DNA of 37,047 nucleotides from an uncultured Bacillota bacterium (GCA_902493275.1 CABUOQ010000017.1:1-37047), one strand, 5' to 3'. Shown: positions 26,201 to 34,095, counted from the first letter of the stretch. A program made the numbers and translations. Notes: generated by a model from the sequence alone, not told the origin.

Positions 26201-28403
26201 AAATATGGATTTCAATGTTAATAAACTTGATATTGAATCAATGTTAGGAAATATTTCTAGTGATGATAGCATTTTGTTTGTTGATTTAGATTTAACTCAA
26301 TTCGGTCTATCAACGATGAAATTATCTTATTCTTTGATAGATAATAATTTAATTTTAGTTGATGAAAAATCTTTAGAGATAGTTGTATCGACTTCGACAT
26401 TAAAAGAGGTATTAGCTAGTGATGTTGATTATTATTTAACATATGAAGATTTAAATTCATATCTTGATATGGGATTTGCTTATTATGAAAATAAGATGAT
26501 AAAATTAGATAATCTAGATGTGGCCTTTAATAGCAATGGAATATCTATTGGTATTAACGGTTATGCCTTAATCGGATTTGACAATGGATTAAAAATTGAA
26601 GGACAATTTGATATATTTGTCAGTGATATTTTAATTCCAATTAATTTAACTTTAATTGATAATACGATTTATATTAATATGGGTAATATCAATATTGTTT
26701 TAAATAATCAAGAATTTATGTCTTTAATTGAAGATGTTGAAAAAGCCTTTGTTATCGACTTATCTTCGATTAAGAATTATTTAAATTTGAATAGTAGTAC
26801 AATTGAATTATCAATCAATAAAATTCTTGATGGAATTAAAGTGAATAAAGATCAACTATCATTGGCCTTAGATCTCTTTGACAATCAAATTGAGGTGAAT
26901 ATAAATAAACAAGGGGAGATAAATGTAACTTTAGATGAAAAGGGTTCATTTACTTTAAATAATTTCCAAAGCACTGGTATAGATAAACCAATGTTTAATG
27001 AATATATTGGAAGCAATGACTTAAAGCAAGCGATAAAAATTGCTCAAGATGCTTATAATTATAAAGATAATGAGAGCTTTACTTTCTCATTTGATGGTAG
27101 TGCTACAGGCGCTAATTATAGTGGTAACTTAATCATGTGCTTAAAGCCAATAAGCGAGACTAATAATACTAAATATATCGATGAATTCGAAATAAATTTA
27201 AATGTAGAAGAAACAGCCATTCCACGTAGTCATACGGTTAAGATTATCTATACTAATAAAAATGCCTATATTTATTATAGCAACAATAATGGAAATAGTA
27301 TGAATTTACATATTGATGAAGGTTCAGCCCTTCAACTACTTTCTGATATTAATTCCTTGACGATAAAAAATGAATTTATCTCTTCAATATTAAAAGATTT
27401 AACAGTTTCTAATAACGTTGATATCTTCTCATACTATGATAAAGGTGAAAGTGAAAATATCGATGCATCAAAATTGTTGCAATCCTTAACTATAGATAAT
27501 AAGAAGATGAATCTTAAACTTGACATTAACAATGGAATATACGATGTATCGCTAGGTAGCAATGAAAATAATTTATTGTTAGCTAATGTTATATGCGATA
27601 GTTTTGATTTGAATATTGAAACTAACGCTTTAAGTGGAAGTATTTCAACAATAAATCAAGAAGAATACATAGATATTTCTTCCATCGATGAATTGATGCA
27701 ATTAGTAATTAATACTATTAATTTACGTGAGTACCATATTCGAAAAACTAATTTTGTAGTGGATGTTATGGGAATTAAAATTGAAGCAACTATTCAAATT
27801 GATGCGATAGTCGATGAAAATAATAAGCCTTTATTATTTATTTCTATCGAAGTGCCTTCAGTAATTTTTGTGGTATCAAATAAGACAAACTCCAAGATTG
27901 TCTATGATGGTGAATATATCTATTGCGAGCGATGCATTATTAAAAAGCCACTTTTTGGTAGCGAGCAATATACGTATGAATATGTAAAATGGACTTTACA
28001 AGAGTTTATGGATGATGCGATGAATAAGATTTATTACATTGCAAATTTAACCGATACAATTCAAAATACGATAAATAACGCTATTAAAGATTCTAATGAT
28101 GGTAATAATAACTATATGGATTTCGATGATATTTTAAATTCATATTCATATGTAGATAATAAATATTCGTTGTCTTTGAATGGTGTCGAACTCTGCCAAG
28201 ATAAAAATGTAGGTGATATTAATCTTATTATTTATCCAAATTCTGAAAATAAATTGATAGGTGAAGCTGAACTTACAATGAAACTTGTCAGCATTATAAC
28301 TTTATCGGCTGATTTAGTTCTTTTAGATAATAATAGTAGCGAAATTAATCCTCAAATCTTTGTTGATGCGCAAAATATAATAACTAAAACATTAAATGCA
28401 TAA
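23244..28403 (+). CDS. Giant exported or membrane-anchored protein of tandem beta-rich repeats
   Basis: 1719 residues, rich in Asn, Ile, Asp, Leu and Lys. Residues 1-25 (two Lys then a hydrophobic run) are a signal peptide or anchor; no lipobox, LPxTG or second membrane helix was seen. Residues about 30-300 form a unique domain. Then come about seven degenerate units: 300-479, 480-667, 668-873, 874-1060, 1061-1247, 1248-1480 and 1481-1719. Each has a short helix, several amphipathic strands, a strand pair such as NLYISL/SLYLSY followed by NNI and alternating hydrophobics, then a helix with LL/LI. Units 2 and 4, and 3 and 5, are the closest pairs (A-B-A-B). No enzymatic motif is visible. The fold might be LppX/LolA-like (open beta groove), which is only a guess. 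No Shine-Dalgarno sequence precedes the ATG. It sits directly upstream of the pseudo-ABC gene. Confidence 0.8.
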   Translation: MKKVLLITIISLTATVSVAGLSYKFFHKNNEEISNIDEDDPLYRNEVMDKPTSGDPSTTDPLDNLFIAQGEFLKQKYKSTITDGNCNAVIYGINQNQTVHNRKYINVDEAFQESISNSSIVHVAKQRYVTSNDYLIRNGKNGTITENSASFEDVKAITRESYLNQFGSFPFNFTNYVLNKESVNSYEVIENGENFVCKYNLNVDVATVKYARETKTMAGSSSLPSFVGANIVVTMDKNWIVSQIDTYDEYDIDIIARVRCKARLQNYYYYQTDPYNIPEREIFSKYFGSIPIEGDEVIEKTSQDYLMDAANQLLNDEKGVNIRGNIKVNDKNIKLNAFINLASKIIKVNLNDALNIFYQDENLYFNYGKIFAKVSMDELVDVINYYLGINIKTFDISSLLENENVASSLQNMNTVKDGDMLKLTLTMFPVVIKLNLKINNENVASFTSIDLNLNVKDIKVQGNIAFVKDSYSYKSIPDNVETISNVKNNIVSIQQFLAKENYNIKLDFDYKDVVISVDAYLNVIKDKFTLQAEAKINYNEEEFDISLSYIDDYLYLSYENNIALKLSLEETQLLVTKIDQIFNLGLSDKANMFDSSFIENLNFENIVESISCNSDGLSGKVNLTEFGFNSILDLDYIPDQEIKLNIPHFGSISVKNSEAQELKAVPEAYMCYQDIALYLDTISDLLDGGSAGLDLDLAFAIDEKTTMAIDGHLDLNFKVTDKPLKDSFEFYFDINISVLDYSFNVTGGYQDNNLYISLLGKNIVLSYQDVKDVINVAAETFALDKKTINEVYNILENDIHSISLSNSISSIKNVISMIEIVSDKISFNIGKNQISLDAIDKENLILGISSLGEANIHLSEDNIDLGSFNKSSDLSKNDLITIIKTAQKIVSQIDVRDLKINANFSYKNIDIVGDLYIHIQDGEKFNINIDGTITLIYNNENIILNVQYINNSLYLSYKNNIGINLEYEQALSLINKVLTKIGQEPLNMDFNVNKLDIESMLGNISSDDSILFVDLDLTQFGLSTMKLSYSLIDNNLILVDEKSLEIVVSTSTLKEVLASDVDYYLTYEDLNSYLDMGFAYYENKMIKLDNLDVAFNSNGISIGINGYALIGFDNGLKIEGQFDIFVSDILIPINLTLIDNTIYINMGNINIVLNNQEFMSLIEDVEKAFVIDLSSIKNYLNLNSSTIELSINKILDGIKVNKDQLSLALDLFDNQIEVNINKQGEINVTLDEKGSFTLNNFQSTGIDKPMFNEYIGSNDLKQAIKIAQDAYNYKDNESFTFSFDGSATGANYSGNLIMCLKPISETNNTKYIDEFEINLNVEETAIPRSHTVKIIYTNKNAYIYYSNNNGNSMNLHIDEGSALQLLSDINSLTIKNEFISSILKDLTVSNNVDIFSYYDKGESENIDASKLLQSLTIDNKKMNLKLDINNGIYDVSLGSNENNLLLANVICDSFDLNIETNALSGSISTINQEEYIDISSIDELMQLVINTINLREYHIRKTNFVVDVMGIKIEATIQIDAIVDENNKPLLFISIEVPSVIFVVSNKTNSKIVYDGEYIYCERCIIKKPLFGSEQYTYEYVKWTLQEFMDDAMNKIYYIANLTDTIQNTINNAIKDSNDGNNNYMDFDDILNSYSYVDNKYSLSLNGVELCQDKNVGDINLIIYPNSENKLIGEAELTMKLVSIITLSADLVLLDNNSSEINPQIFVDAQNIITKTLNA
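24681..26984 (+). repeat. Higher-order A-B-A-B protein repeat inside the giant gene
   Basis: Units A1 (24681-25244), B1 (25245-25862), A2 (25863-26423) and B2 (26424-26984) encode residues 480-1247. A units share a strand pair ending LYLSYENNIAL / LYLSYKNNIGI, a following helix with LL.KI or LI.KV, and NLTEFGF / DLTQFGL. B units begin YMCYQDIALYLD / YLTYEDLNSYLD and share ISVLDYSF / IFVSDILI and the strands NNLYISL / NTIYINM. Similarity is at protein level only; the DNA has diverged, so the duplication is old. Confidence 0.65.
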
Positions 28404-28438
28404 AATAAGGTATGTATGATTTATTTTCATAATAAATA

Positions 28439-28469
28439 TTGACAAATAATGTCGAATAATAAATAATAC
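28439..28469 (+). promoter_or_regulatory. Possible promoter of the pseudo-ABC gene
   Basis: TTGACA at 28439-28444 is followed by AATAAT (28462-28467, 17-base spacer) or TAATAC (28464-28469, 19-base spacer). It would give a leader of about 100 bases containing small AT-rich stems such as TAAAAT/ATTTTA around TGTCG. The rest of the 171-base gap shows nothing recognisable. Confidence 0.45.
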
Positions 28470-28574
28470 ATTCGCGCTAAAATTGTCGATTTTATTTTGG
28501 GTATTGTAAAATTTTGTTTTTTCAAGTAAACTATTTATGGAAGTCAAAGTTAAAGAAAGGGTGGGTTCTACTTT

Positions 28575-29912
28575 ATGTATAAACATAATTATGTTATATT
28601 TCATCTCAAGAACAATAATGCTTATATATCTTTACTTGTATTAAATAGTATTATCAGTAATTTTTTGCTAGTGTTAATACTTTATTTGATGAATCAAATT
28701 ATTGTAAATAGGAAAAGTAATTTTTTGATTCTTCTTATAGCTATAGGTGGTTTTATTTTTTTCATCTACCGTGAGAAAAAATTGTTCAAGTATATCAAGA
28801 GTAATACTTTTAATGAACTTAGTTTACAATTTTTTAGAAAATCCGATAAGAATAAAGATAAGCAAGAAGTATTATCCAATTTAAAGCAAATAGATGCTAT
28901 TAATAATGATGTTCAAAGATCGCTATTATATTTCTGTCATGTAGATATCTTATTAAATATATCTTTACTATTCTCATTTATAGTTAATCCAAGTGCAATA
29001 AAAGTTTATATCCTTTTAGGAACAATCGCAGCTAGTATTGCGATAAATATGGTATCGTCTATGAAAGAGTTATTAAAACATTTCTTATACTTTCTCAGTA
29101 TAACAATTTTTGCAATCGGTTTATTTACTTCATTTATGGAATATAAATTGAATAACATGTATTTAAATGAATTCATAACTGAAATATGTCTAGTATTATT
29201 TTTAATTGTTTTATTTTCTTATTCGTTTAAAAAAATTGTGCTCTTTCAAAACACTAATCGAAAACTTAATGCATATTTAAATGGTTTTCCAAGTAATAAA
29301 AAAGAAGTGATCGCTTGTAAATTTAAACTAAAAAGCGATAAATTAGTATATACGCATAATAGTGATAAGATTAAAATTCCGAATTTTTCTTGCATTAATG
29401 GTCAAGTAATTGGAATGGAAATTGATAAGCATTTAGATCGTTCATTTGTCGGTGAATTATTATCGGGAATGTTTTATTATCAGGGTGAATTATCGTTAAA
29501 CAATGTTGATTTGGCACACGTTGAAGATAATTCATTGACAAGTATTTTACTTGAAGAAGATGACATTTATGACTTCTCAATGAAAGAAAATATTTCATTG
29601 AATAATAAAGGTGATTTAAAAAAAGCGTTGGAGACTTGTGAATTATCTGATGGTACCTATAACTTAGAAACCATTATAAACGCTGATAGTGATATTTCTT
29701 ACACTTTAAAAATGAAAGTGTTAATTGCTAGAGCTTTATATGGTGAAAGTAAAATAATAGTTTTAACTATGCCGTTTGAACATTTAGAAGAAGAGTTATC
29801 TAAAAGAATAATTTCAAATATAAAAGATAAGTATAAAAATTCAATTGTATTTATTGTCTCTGAAAAAAAATCTATTTTAGATCAATGCGATACCATACTT
29901 AAAATTGGATAA
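28575..29912 (+). CDS. Pseudo-ABC exporter: six-helix domain with catalytically dead nucleotide-binding fold
   Basis: 445 residues laid out as a type I ABC half exporter. Six hydrophobic helices (about 17-41, 49-66, 118-138, 143-160, 166-188, 199-222) include the exporter-like segment EVLSNLKQIDAINNDVQRSL (97-116) between helices 2 and 3. The C-terminal part from about 255 aligns with an ABC ATPase from end to end: INGQVIGMEI in place of the strand before Walker A, YYQGELSLNNVDL, a D-loop-side DFSMKENISL, KVLIARALYGESKIIVL and IVFIVSEKKS. Yet the P-loop is EIDKHLDRSF (no GxxGxGK), the LSGGQ signature is replaced by DISYTLKMK, Walker B Asp-Glu by MP, and the H-switch His by Glu. The frame is intact, so this is not a decayed gene. 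AGGGTGG precedes the ATG. It probably cannot bind ATP; a structural or partner role is inferred. The neighbour upstream is the giant repeat protein. Confidence 0.75.
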   Translation: MYKHNYVIFHLKNNNAYISLLVLNSIISNFLLVLILYLMNQIIVNRKSNFLILLIAIGGFIFFIYREKKLFKYIKSNTFNELSLQFFRKSDKNKDKQEVLSNLKQIDAINNDVQRSLLYFCHVDILLNISLLFSFIVNPSAIKVYILLGTIAASIAINMVSSMKELLKHFLYFLSITIFAIGLFTSFMEYKLNNMYLNEFITEICLVLFLIVLFSYSFKKIVLFQNTNRKLNAYLNGFPSNKKEVIACKFKLKSDKLVYTHNSDKIKIPNFSCINGQVIGMEIDKHLDRSFVGELLSGMFYYQGELSLNNVDLAHVEDNSLTSILLEEDDIYDFSMKENISLNNKGDLKKALETCELSDGTYNLETIINADSDISYTLKMKVLIARALYGESKIIVLTMPFEHLEEELSKRIISNIKDKYKNSIVFIVSEKKSILDQCDTILKIG

Positions 29913-29945
29913 AATTTAATGTGAATTATTTGATTTTATCACATT
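29908..29945. promoter_or_regulatory. Nested inverted repeats at the aldehyde dehydrogenase promoter
   Basis: GATAAAAT (29908-29915) mirrors ATTTTATC (29933-29940). AATGTGA (29919-29925) mirrors TCACATT (29939-29945). They surround a possible -35 TTGATT (29930-29935) with TATGAT at 29951-29956 (15-base spacer). They could be operator arms or an RNA hairpin at the 3' end of the previous gene. Confidence 0.35.
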
Positions 29946-29963
29946 TATGATATGATTATCTTG

Positions 29964-31328
29964 ATGAATAGTATTGAAAAAGTTTTTGTCGATTTAAAAC
30001 AATATTTTTTTAAAGGTGAAACATTAGATATTGATAAAAGAATCTTGTTTTTAAAGTCATTAAAATGCAAAATAATTGAAAATGAAACGCGCTTTATCTC
30101 TGCCTTATCAAAGGATATGAATAAATCACCTTTTGATGTACTTTCAACGGAATTGACCTTGATAATAGATGAATTAAATTTTTTGATAAAAAAGACGAAA
30201 TCAATCTTAAAAAGAAAAAGAGTTAAGACAAACTTAATTAATTTTCCGGCGAAAAGTTATATTGAATATGAACCATATGGTTGCGTTTTGGTTTATTCAC
30301 CTTGGAATTATCCTTTACAATTATCTTTAATTCCTGCTTTTGATGCCATCGCTTGTGGTAACACAGTCATCTTGAAGCCGAGTGAATATTGCGTTAATAC
30401 TTCTAAGGTGATAGAAGAGATCTTTAATGATGTTAATCCTCAATGGTTCAGAGTTATAAATGGGGATACATCTGTCGCACAGACATTATTATCTTTTAAA
30501 TTTGATTATATATTTTTTACTGGAAGTACAGCTATTGGCAAAATCGTTATGAAAAAAGCCAGTGAAAATTTAATTCCGGTTACATTAGAATTAGGTGGAA
30601 AATCGCCTTGTATCGTTACCGATAAATGCGATATAAATCTTGCTTCAAAGAGAATCGTCTGGGGAAAATTTCTTAATGCGGGACAAACTTGTGTTGCTCC
30701 AGATTATATTTTAGTTCATAAAAATATAAAAAAAGAATTTATTAAGTGCGTTATCTACTACATTAAAACATTCTATTATGCTCAAGAAAAAATAAGTGCT
30801 GATTTTACTCATATAATAAATGAGGCACATTTAAATAGACTATTAAATTTAATTGATAAGGATAAAGTTATCTTTGGTGGAAATCATGATGATTTATGCT
30901 TAGAACCAACTTTGATGGATCAAGTTAATGACGATGATTTGATTATGAAAGAAGAGATATTTGGACCAATAATGCCAATTATGGAATATGAAAATATAAA
31001 GGATGTCATTTCATATTTAAAAGGAAAAGAAAAATCTTTAGCACTTTATATTTTTACTAATGATAAAACTGAAGCAAATTTAATTTTTAAAAATGTCTCT
31101 TTTGGCGGAGGATGCATCAATGACACAATAATGCATCTATGTAATTTATATCTTCCTTTTGGTGGAGTGGGAACTTCAGGGATAGGAAATTATCATGGTA
31201 AATATTCATTAACTACATTTTCTCATTGTAAAAGCGTATTTATTAAAGGTAAAGCAGAGTTTAAAACTAAATATCCACCAATTAATGATAAAAAAACTAA
31301 GTTTTTAAAACGGATAAGCAAATTATAA
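29964..31328 (+). CDS. Class 3 (ALDH3/YwdH-type) aldehyde dehydrogenase
   Basis: NAD(P)-dependent oxidation of an aldehyde to its acid, 454 residues, the normal ALDH3 length. Cofactor-site blocks are SPWNYPLQL, VILKPSE and FFTGSTAIGK. The general base is Glu in TLELGGKSP, and the catalytic Cys is in NAGQTCVAPDY (about residue 243). EEIFGPI and the C-terminal FSHCKSVF...YPPI block complete the family pattern. No C-terminal membrane helix is present. Start: ATG 29964 and ATG 29952 are in frame and neither has a Shine-Dalgarno sequence. With TATGAT at 29951-29956 as -10, transcription would begin near 29963, suggesting a leaderless message from 29964. The substrate is unknown; long-chain or medium-chain aldehydes are typical for the family. 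Confidence 0.92.
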   Translation: MNSIEKVFVDLKQYFFKGETLDIDKRILFLKSLKCKIIENETRFISALSKDMNKSPFDVLSTELTLIIDELNFLIKKTKSILKRKRVKTNLINFPAKSYIEYEPYGCVLVYSPWNYPLQLSLIPAFDAIACGNTVILKPSEYCVNTSKVIEEIFNDVNPQWFRVINGDTSVAQTLLSFKFDYIFFTGSTAIGKIVMKKASENLIPVTLELGGKSPCIVTDKCDINLASKRIVWGKFLNAGQTCVAPDYILVHKNIKKEFIKCVIYYIKTFYYAQEKISADFTHIINEAHLNRLLNLIDKDKVIFGGNHDDLCLEPTLMDQVNDDDLIMKEEIFGPIMPIMEYENIKDVISYLKGKEKSLALYIFTNDKTEANLIFKNVSFGGGCINDTIMHLCNLYLPFGGVGTSGIGNYHGKYSLTTFSHCKSVFIKGKAEFKTKYPPINDKKTKFLKRISKL

Positions 31329-31356
31329 AAATAATGTTTCTATTAAAAATAATGCC

Positions 31357-31385
31357 TTTACATTATCGATAATGAATTGTAATAT
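31357..31385 (+). promoter_or_regulatory. GH31 promoter with embedded palindromic operator
   Basis: TTTACA (31357-31362), 17-base spacer, TAATAT (31380-31385). The perfect palindrome CATTATCGATAATG (31361-31374) overlaps the -35 and fills most of the spacer, a classic repressor position. Its central CG is what LacI/GalR-family hinge helices recognise; the assignment to that family is inference. Confidence 0.65.
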
Positions 31386-31404
31386 TTTATAAGAGGAGCT
31401 ACAA

Positions 31405-33936
31405 ATGGACTTAATCGTAAATAAAATTCGCGTGCAATTATTAAATCATTCAATCATTAGAGTGGAGTATAATAAAAATCAAAAATTTTTAGATGATAAA
31501 ACTTTTTTTATTCCAACTCGAGATGAATTAGTTAAAGATAATATCACATATAGTGAAGAAGATGATTTTATTAATATTACTATCGAAGATAAACATCTTT
31601 TCATTCCTAAAATTCAAAAGGGTTTAAAAGGAGTAATGATGAAAAATAAAGATGGTAAAATCATCTATCGTTATAAAAAGATTCGTAATAGTGGGGAACT
31701 TTCACCTATTAATAAAACTCCTGAAGTTTTTGTTTTGAGTGATTCCCCAAGAATTATTTTACCTCGTGAAGAATATACAGTTTCTTCTAATGAGAAGTAT
31801 AAGGTTGAAGAAAATGCTAAAGATATCTATCTTTTATTATGTAATAAGAACCATCGTTTACTTCGAAAGCTTTATCTTGAATTAACCGGGAAGAATGATC
31901 TTGTACGTTTATCGACATTAGGATTTTGGAATTCTAAATATTATGAATATGATGAACAAGAAGCAAAAAATGTAATTCTTGATTATGAAAAATATGATAT
32001 TCCTCTTGATAACATGGTTATTGATACTGATTGGCGAGAAGCTTCTGATATTGGTATCGGTTATAATATAAATAAAAAATTATTTCCAGATATGAAGAGA
32101 TTCTTTGATTTTGCTCATGATCATCAAGTGGAAATAATGTTTAATGATCATCCTGAGCCAGTTAAAGGCGCTAAATCAGCTTTTGATAAGAAAGAGATTG
32201 CTTTTAGAGAAGAAAATTTGCAAAACATCTTATCATTAGGTCTTGATTATTGGTGGTATGATCGAAACTGGACCACTAAATTAATCTCCCCAACAAAATA
32301 TATTTTACCAGAGACAATAGGTTTATATTTGTTCCATGAAGTAACTAAGAATTATAATATTAAAAAAGCTAAAAATGATCAAATATATATTCGACCAGTG
32401 ATAATGGGGAATGTCAATAATATCGCTAATGGAAATTATTTTAAAATCTATGATTCTGCAAGTCACAGATATGGTATTCAATGGACAGGAGATATTGGTT
32501 GTGAATATGATTCTATAAAGCAGGAATTAGATAATTTGATAAAAGGTTCACAAAACGAAATCTCATACATTAATTTTGATTGCGGAGGTCACGTAGGTAA
32601 TCCAAATAAAAAGCTATATATTCGTTGGTTGCAATTAGGAGTCTTATCACCAGTATGTCGCCCTCACTGTACCAAGACTGTATTACGTGGACGTGAACCA
32701 TGGGTATACGATGAAGAAACATTATCTCTTGCTCGTAATTATATTAATATGCGTTATAATTTAATGATGGTTTTATATGCGAATGCTTATCGAAATTATT
32801 TTGATGGAGAACCATTAATTAAAGAGATAGGATATAATTATATCGATGATAAAAAAGCATTGAAAAATAATGATGAGATATTATTAGGAGATGACATTTT
32901 AGCTTGTCCAGTATATGATTTTGTGACATATCGTCTTGAAAAGAAAAATTATATTGGAAAAGTAAAAGCTACGTATTTTGATGGAACAGAATTAAAAGGG
33001 AATCCGATTTATGAATGCGAATATGATGTCTTAAATAAATATTGGGATAATGTCGCACCATGTAAAGAAGTGCCAGTATATAATTTCTCCGCTCGTTTTG
33101 AAATGGATGTCATCTTTGATGAAGATATTATCTTTGTAGTGGAATCAGATGATGGAGTGAAAGTCTATATTGATGGTGAGTTACGCTTATCAGATTGGTC
33201 GATGCACTCATCTTCTAAAAGCGAGGTATGCTTATTAACTAAAGATGTTGCACATCATGTTGTTATCGAGTATTTCCAAGCTGGCGGTGAAGCTTCAATT
33301 GCGTTATTTTATCATCGGGCATCAACTGATATGAAAAAGACCTTCTATCTTCCAGAAGGGGAATGGATGGACGTCTTTGATGGCAAAATATATAAAGGAA
33401 AAAGATATCATGCGAAAAAGTATGATTATGAAATCTTTCCTTTATTTGTTCGCTTAGGCTCTGTTATTCCTTTAGCGTATCAAAGTCGAAATACTTCAAC
33501 GCAAAAGTGGGATAAGGTAATTTATGATTATTATCCAAGTAAATCTAGCCTAGACCATGGATTTATCTATGAAGATGATACGAAGACTACCGCGTATAAA
33601 TATAATCAGTATCGAATAAGTGAATATGATAGTTACTTCGATGAAAAAGAAAATTGCTTTATATTAGACTTTAAATCATCTAAAGGTGAATTTGAAGGAG
33701 AAAAAAACTTCTCTAATCGTGATGCAAAATTAAAGATACATCTTATTCAAGGATTAGACCAAATTGAAAAAGTTTTAATAAATGATGAAGAGGTTGAAAC
33801 AAAAATACATAATACCTCTAAAAAAGTTTTCCCATTCAATAATCAAGATGTTTCTTGCGATAGCAAAGTAATGATTATGAACTTCAAACAGAATATTTTT
33901 AAAAATTATAGAATAAAAATTATATTAAAAAAATAA
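31405..33936 (+). CDS. GH31 alpha-glycosidase with inserted PA14 domain
   Basis: Retaining alpha-glycosidase, 843 residues, no signal peptide, so probably cytoplasmic. The N-terminal beta domain (about 1-160) leads to the GH31 barrel. The nucleophile is predicted as Asp286 in YWWYDRNW and the acid/base as Asp363 in QWTGDIG. HPEPVKGA and NFDCGGHVG line the site, and RPHCTKTVLRGREPW is the usual substrate-loop region. After the barrel, residues about 518-640 form a PA14 domain (KATYFDGTELKG..., SDDGVKVYIDGEL), a carbohydrate-binding insertion. A C-terminal beta domain follows. GAGGAG precedes the ATG. It has its own promoter. The YDRNW nucleophile motif differs from the WNDMNE of ordinary alpha-glucosidases, so the substrate may be unusual. 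Family assignment is firm; specificity is unknown. Confidence 0.93.
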   Translation: MDLIVNKIRVQLLNHSIIRVEYNKNQKFLDDKTFFIPTRDELVKDNITYSEEDDFINITIEDKHLFIPKIQKGLKGVMMKNKDGKIIYRYKKIRNSGELSPINKTPEVFVLSDSPRIILPREEYTVSSNEKYKVEENAKDIYLLLCNKNHRLLRKLYLELTGKNDLVRLSTLGFWNSKYYEYDEQEAKNVILDYEKYDIPLDNMVIDTDWREASDIGIGYNINKKLFPDMKRFFDFAHDHQVEIMFNDHPEPVKGAKSAFDKKEIAFREENLQNILSLGLDYWWYDRNWTTKLISPTKYILPETIGLYLFHEVTKNYNIKKAKNDQIYIRPVIMGNVNNIANGNYFKIYDSASHRYGIQWTGDIGCEYDSIKQELDNLIKGSQNEISYINFDCGGHVGNPNKKLYIRWLQLGVLSPVCRPHCTKTVLRGREPWVYDEETLSLARNYINMRYNLMMVLYANAYRNYFDGEPLIKEIGYNYIDDKKALKNNDEILLGDDILACPVYDFVTYRLEKKNYIGKVKATYFDGTELKGNPIYECEYDVLNKYWDNVAPCKEVPVYNFSARFEMDVIFDEDIIFVVESDDGVKVYIDGELRLSDWSMHSSSKSEVCLLTKDVAHHVVIEYFQAGGEASIALFYHRASTDMKKTFYLPEGEWMDVFDGKIYKGKRYHAKKYDYEIFPLFVRLGSVIPLAYQSRNTSTQKWDKVIYDYYPSKSSLDHGFIYEDDTKTTAYKYNQYRISEYDSYFDEKENCFILDFKSSKGEFEGEKNFSNRDAKLKIHLIQGLDQIEKVLINDEEVETKIHNTSKKVFPFNNQDVSCDSKVMIMNFKQNIFKNYRIKIILKK

Positions 33937-33984
33937 AATATTATAGGCCTATTTAAAAAGTGAATAAAATAAACAAATTATTTG

Positions 33985-34020
33985 CTAATTTTAAAATTAG
34001 GTCTTTTTTTATTTTTTTTT
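33985..34020 (+). terminator. GH31 terminator
   Basis: Palindrome CTAATTTTAAAATTAG (33985-34000) forms a stem with a TTAA loop, followed by GTC and a T run to 34020 broken by one A. A second palindrome, ATAGGCCTAT (33943-33952), lies just after the stop. Confidence 0.8.
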
Positions 34021-34031
34021 GAGCAAAATAA

Positions 34032-34061
34032 TTGCATAAATAAAAAAAATGAAGAGATAAT
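34032..34061 (+). promoter_or_regulatory. Possible promoter of the acidic lipoprotein gene
   Basis: TTGCAT (34032-34037), 18-base spacer, GATAAT (34056-34061). Weak match; TATACA at 34074-34079 is an alternative -10 region. Confidence 0.4.
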
Positions 34062-34095
34062 ATTCAAATATTTTATACATAGGGGGGCATATTTT

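Noticed and set aside
28575..29912. Functional ABC exporter
   Set aside because: No Walker A Lys, no signature, no Walker B acid pair and no H-switch His; ATP hydrolysis is implausible.
28575..29912. Pseudogene of an ABC exporter
   Set aside because: The frame is open throughout with a ribosome binding site, and residues around the lost motifs keep the fold pattern, unlike random decay.
33982..34095. Longer N-terminus for the acidic lipoprotein
   Set aside because: It would run through the GH31 terminator, and the lipoprotein signal starts at the ATG at 34096 behind AGGGGGG.
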